Part shown: in pieces, positions 61,920 to 64,000 of the stretch | How the letters are laid out: the number at the start of each line of letters is the position of its first letter | How positions within the stretch are numbered: position 1 is the first letter of the stretch | DNA from: Pasteurella sp049941595 | GTDB lineage: Bacteria; Pseudomonadota; Gammaproteobacteria; Enterobacterales; Pasteurellaceae | Direction: 5' to 3' | NCBI GenBank assembly: GCA_049941595.1 | Contig: JBNFNA010000005.1 | Location: 124,001-188,000, forward strand | DNA: 64,000 bases | Notes under the pieces: model-generated | Database searches by the model: none | Told to the model about the DNA's origin: nothing | Seen by the model: the letters and a program-made list of their open reading frames with translations, nothing else | Program-made: the position numbers and the translations under genes

Positions 61920-63254
61920 ATGGCAAATCGTAAATATTTTGGAACAGATGGCGTGCGTGGCAAAGTAGGTACCGCACCAATCACTCCTGATTTCGCATTA
62001 AAATTAGGTTGGGCAGCCGGCAAAGTATTAGCAACACAAGGATCTCACACTGTTTTGATCGGTAAAGATACGCGTATTTCTGGCTATATGTTAGAGTCTG
62101 CACTTGAAGCAGGTTTGGCCGCTGCAGGGCTTTCAGCAGCATTTACAGGCCCAATGCCAACCCCAGCAATCGCTTATTTAACACGTACTTTCCGTGCGGA
62201 GGCCGGCGTTGTAATTTCAGCTTCACACAACCCTTATTATGACAATGGGATTAAGTTTTTCTCTGCGCAAGGCACAAAATTACCAGATGATGTGGAAGAA
62301 GCGATCGAAGCGATGCTCGAGCAACCGATTGATTGTGTTGAATCAGCAGATCTTGGTCGTGCAAGCCGTATTAAAGATGCCGCAGGCCGTTATATTGAAT
62401 TTTGTAAAAGCACATTCCCTGCGCATTTAAGTTTAGAAGGCTATAAGATCGTTGTTGACTGTGCAAATGGCGCAACCTACCACATCGCACCAAATGTAAT
62501 GCGTGAGCTAGGTGCTGAAGTGATTGAAATTGGTACTCAACCGAACGGGATGAATATCAATGAAAAATGTGGCGCAACAGACATTAAAGCGTTACAAGAT
62601 AAAGTGCTCGAAGTGAAAGCGGATGTGGGATTAGCTTACGATGGTGATGGCGACCGTATTATGATGGTGGATCACTTAGGGAACAAAGTTGACGGTGACC
62701 AAATTTTATTCATTATTGCCCGTGAAGCATTACGTTCAGGCAACTTAAAAGGCGGTGTAGTAGGGACCTTAATGAGTAATATGAGTTTAGAACTTGCACT
62801 TAAACAACTCGGCGTACCATTCTTACGTGCAAACGTGGGTGACCGCTATGTCCTTGAAAAAATGCAAGAAAAAGGCTGGATGTTCGGTGGCGAAAATTCA
62901 GGACATATTATCATCGCAGATAAAAACACCACGGGTGATGGCATCATTGCTTCTTTAGCGGTATTAAGCGCAATGGTTCAACATCATTTATCATTAAATG
63001 AATTAGCAAGTGCGGTAAAATTATTCCCACAAGTGTTAATTAATGTACGCTTTGCGGGTGGTTCAAATCCACTTGAAACTGAAGCAGTAAAAGCAGTTGC
63101 TGCACAGGTTGAAACTCGTTTAGCAGGCAAAGGCCGCATTTTATTACGTAAATCGGGCACGGAGCCATTAATTCGTGTTATGGTCGAGTGTGAAGACGGT
63201 CAGCTAGCACAACAATGTGCAGAAGAAATTGCAGAAGCAGTAAAAGCAAACTAA
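61920..63254 (+). CDS. glmM: Phosphoglucosamine mutase
   Basis: 444 aa from ATG 61920 (MANRKYFGTDGVRG), matching E. coli GlmM length. The catalytic Ser is in VVISASHNPYYDNG near residue 102, phosphorylated in the active enzyme. The metal-binding loop is YDGDGDRIMMVD and the sugar-binding GGENSGH. It converts glucosamine-6-phosphate to glucosamine-1-phosphate for peptidoglycan and lipid A. GGAAAG lies upstream; the longer frame from 61878 is not needed. One uptake signal is inside (near 63010). Confidence 0.97.
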   Translation: MANRKYFGTDGVRGKVGTAPITPDFALKLGWAAGKVLATQGSHTVLIGKDTRISGYMLESALEAGLAAAGLSAAFTGPMPTPAIAYLTRTFRAEAGVVISASHNPYYDNGIKFFSAQGTKLPDDVEEAIEAMLEQPIDCVESADLGRASRIKDAAGRYIEFCKSTFPAHLSLEGYKIVVDCANGATYHIAPNVMRELGAEVIEIGTQPNGMNINEKCGATDIKALQDKVLEVKADVGLAYDGDGDRIMMVDHLGNKVDGDQILFIIAREALRSGNLKGGVVGTLMSNMSLELALKQLGVPFLRANVGDRYVLEKMQEKGWMFGGENSGHIIIADKNTTGDGIIASLAVLSAMVQHHLSLNELASAVKLFPQVLINVRFAGGSNPLETEAVKAVAAQVETRLAGKGRILLRKSGTEPLIRVMVECEDGQLAQQCAEEIAEAVKAN

Positions 63255-63263
63255 AACAATGCT

Positions 63264-63300
63264 AAAAATAAACTGGGTAGGCTTGCCCAGTTTATTTTTG
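63264..63300. terminator. Terminator after glmM
   Basis: AAATAAACTGGG pairs with CCCAGTTTATTT around an 8-base loop, with T residues after and A residues before it. Arms lie at about 63266-63277 and 63286-63297. Confidence 0.9.
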
Positions 63301-63324
63301 TTTTTATAGGTAGGAGTCCAATTA

Positions 63325-63783
63325 ATGGATATTTTTGTAATGCGCCACGGTGAAGCCGAAATGAACGCTGGTTCAGATCAGGCTCGAAAACTGAATTTAC
63401 GAGGGTTACAGCAAGCAAACTCTCAAGGAATATGGCTAAAATCGACCGCACTTTTTGATAAGGTTTTGGTCAGCCCTTATATTCGTGCGCAAGAAACATT
63501 TAAACAAATTAACTTAATTTTTGATGATGAATTGAGTAATGCTCAAGAAACTTGGCAAGGGATTACACCTTACGGCAATGCAAACACTGTCGTGGACTAT
63601 CTTTATGTGTTGGCTGAACAAGGCGTGAAGTCTGTGCTGATTATTTCCCATCTGCCTTTAGTCGGTGAAATTGTCGGCGCATTATGTGGAAGTAATGGCG
63701 TACGTTTTTATCCTTCCACTGTTGCACACGTGGTTTGGGATAGAAAAGCTGGTCATTTGGAGCAAATTAAGTACCCTGATTAA
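63325..63783 (+). CDS. sixA: Phosphohistidine phosphatase SixA
   Basis: 152 aa. The histidine-phosphatase motif is at the N-terminus (FVMRHGEAEM), and the second catalytic His is in ISHLPLVGEI. SixA removes phosphate from histidine residues of phosphotransfer proteins. The spacing and order glmM-sixA matches other Haemophilus genomes. AGGAG precedes the start. An uptake signal in reverse lies near 63446. The remaining 217 bp to the window end is AT-rich with no gene seen. Confidence 0.93.
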   Translation: MDIFVMRHGEAEMNAGSDQARKLNLRGLQQANSQGIWLKSTALFDKVLVSPYIRAQETFKQINLIFDDELSNAQETWQGITPYGNANTVVDYLYVLAEQGVKSVLIISHLPLVGEIVGALCGSNGVRFYPSTVAHVVWDRKAGHLEQIKYPD

Positions 63784-64000
63784 TCAGGTGATTTTGCGAC
63801 TTTTGTTGTATTTTAGACGATAAATGGCACTTTAATATACAACTTGAAAAGTTCAAATATTTACAAATCTTCACGTAGTTAAATTGGAATTCATTTTCAT
63901 TTTATTTATAATCAATAAGTTGTATTTGCTTTACATTCATTAAATGAAATCAATAAAAATGATTTTTAGTAAAGAAATGTAAATAGTCATTTCTTTTTTG

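Noticed and set aside
1..64000. tRNA or rRNA genes
   Set aside because: No cloverleaf with a conserved T-loop or rRNA-like stretch was noticed by eye; prophage integration is by transposition and not at a tRNA gene.

Overview
The window is chromosomal DNA of a Haemophilus-type Pasteurellaceae bacterium. Host genes carry the Haemophilus DNA uptake signal AAGTGCGGT about once every 1.5 kb. Their proteins (MetE, MetR, PhoB/PhoR, PstSCAB, RlmE, FtsH, FolP, GlmM, SixA) read as Haemophilus orthologues. The species cannot be fixed from the sequence; H. influenzae, H. haemolyticus and H. parainfluenzae relatives are all possible.

Layout. 1-6.8 kb: the 3' end of a fused TRAP transporter permease with a UspA-like protein, a YdjM-like membrane protein, divergent metE/metR with a tandem MetJ operator, and a small membrane protein. 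6.8-15.4 kb: one long leftward phosphate operon, pstSCAB - proWX - proV - phoB - phoR, behind a near-perfect Pho box. A glycine betaine/proline-type ABC transporter (binding protein fused to permease) sits inside it. 15.6-18.3 kb: rlmE-ftsH. 18.8-61.0 kb: a trimeric autotransporter adhesin gene split by a 38.9 kb Mu-like prophage. 61.0-63.8 kb: folP-glmM-sixA, which is the usual Haemophilus continuation after ftsH, so adhesin plus prophage form an island between ftsH and folP.

Prophage. It spans 18951-57857. It is flanked by a 6-bp direct repeat CCCTTC, and its ends are inverted, both starting TAAT and each carrying two copies of an AGCGnnATAAAT-like block 23 bp apart. Joining the flanks with one CCCTTC restores an uninterrupted 1081-codon adhesin frame. 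The early operon runs leftward (Ner-like regulator, IclR-like regulator, DUF3102-like protein, transposase A, ATPase B, small genes, GemA, Mor). The repressor and late genes run rightward, an arrangement like BcepMu rather than Mu. Between repressor and lysis genes lies about 4 kb of accessory genes: a two-helix membrane protein that shares a short motif with the repressor, a secreted protein, two small ORFs, and a coupled pair made of a YejK/NdpA-like nucleoid-associated protein and a large C-terminally anchored membrane protein. Late genes encode holin, lytic transglycosylase, spanins, terminase, DUF935 portal, a Mu F-like protein with a probable nuclease tail, protease/scaffold, capsid and a long non-contractile (B3/D3112-like) tail, and end with a Dam-type DNA methyltransferase.

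How it fits together. Two intergenic regions carry the same 21-bp motif followed 17 bp later by TCATACT, which looks like a pair of Mor-activated late promoters. The tail chaperone gene has a -1 frameshift extension. The tape-measure gene has one in-frame TAA at codon 374, so this prophage may be unable to make tails unless the stop is suppressed or is a sequencing error. A strong terminator just inside each end isolates the prophage from host transcription. The adhesin is inactivated as it stands: its signal peptide is stranded at 18.8 kb and its passenger and anchor at 57.9-61.0 kb.
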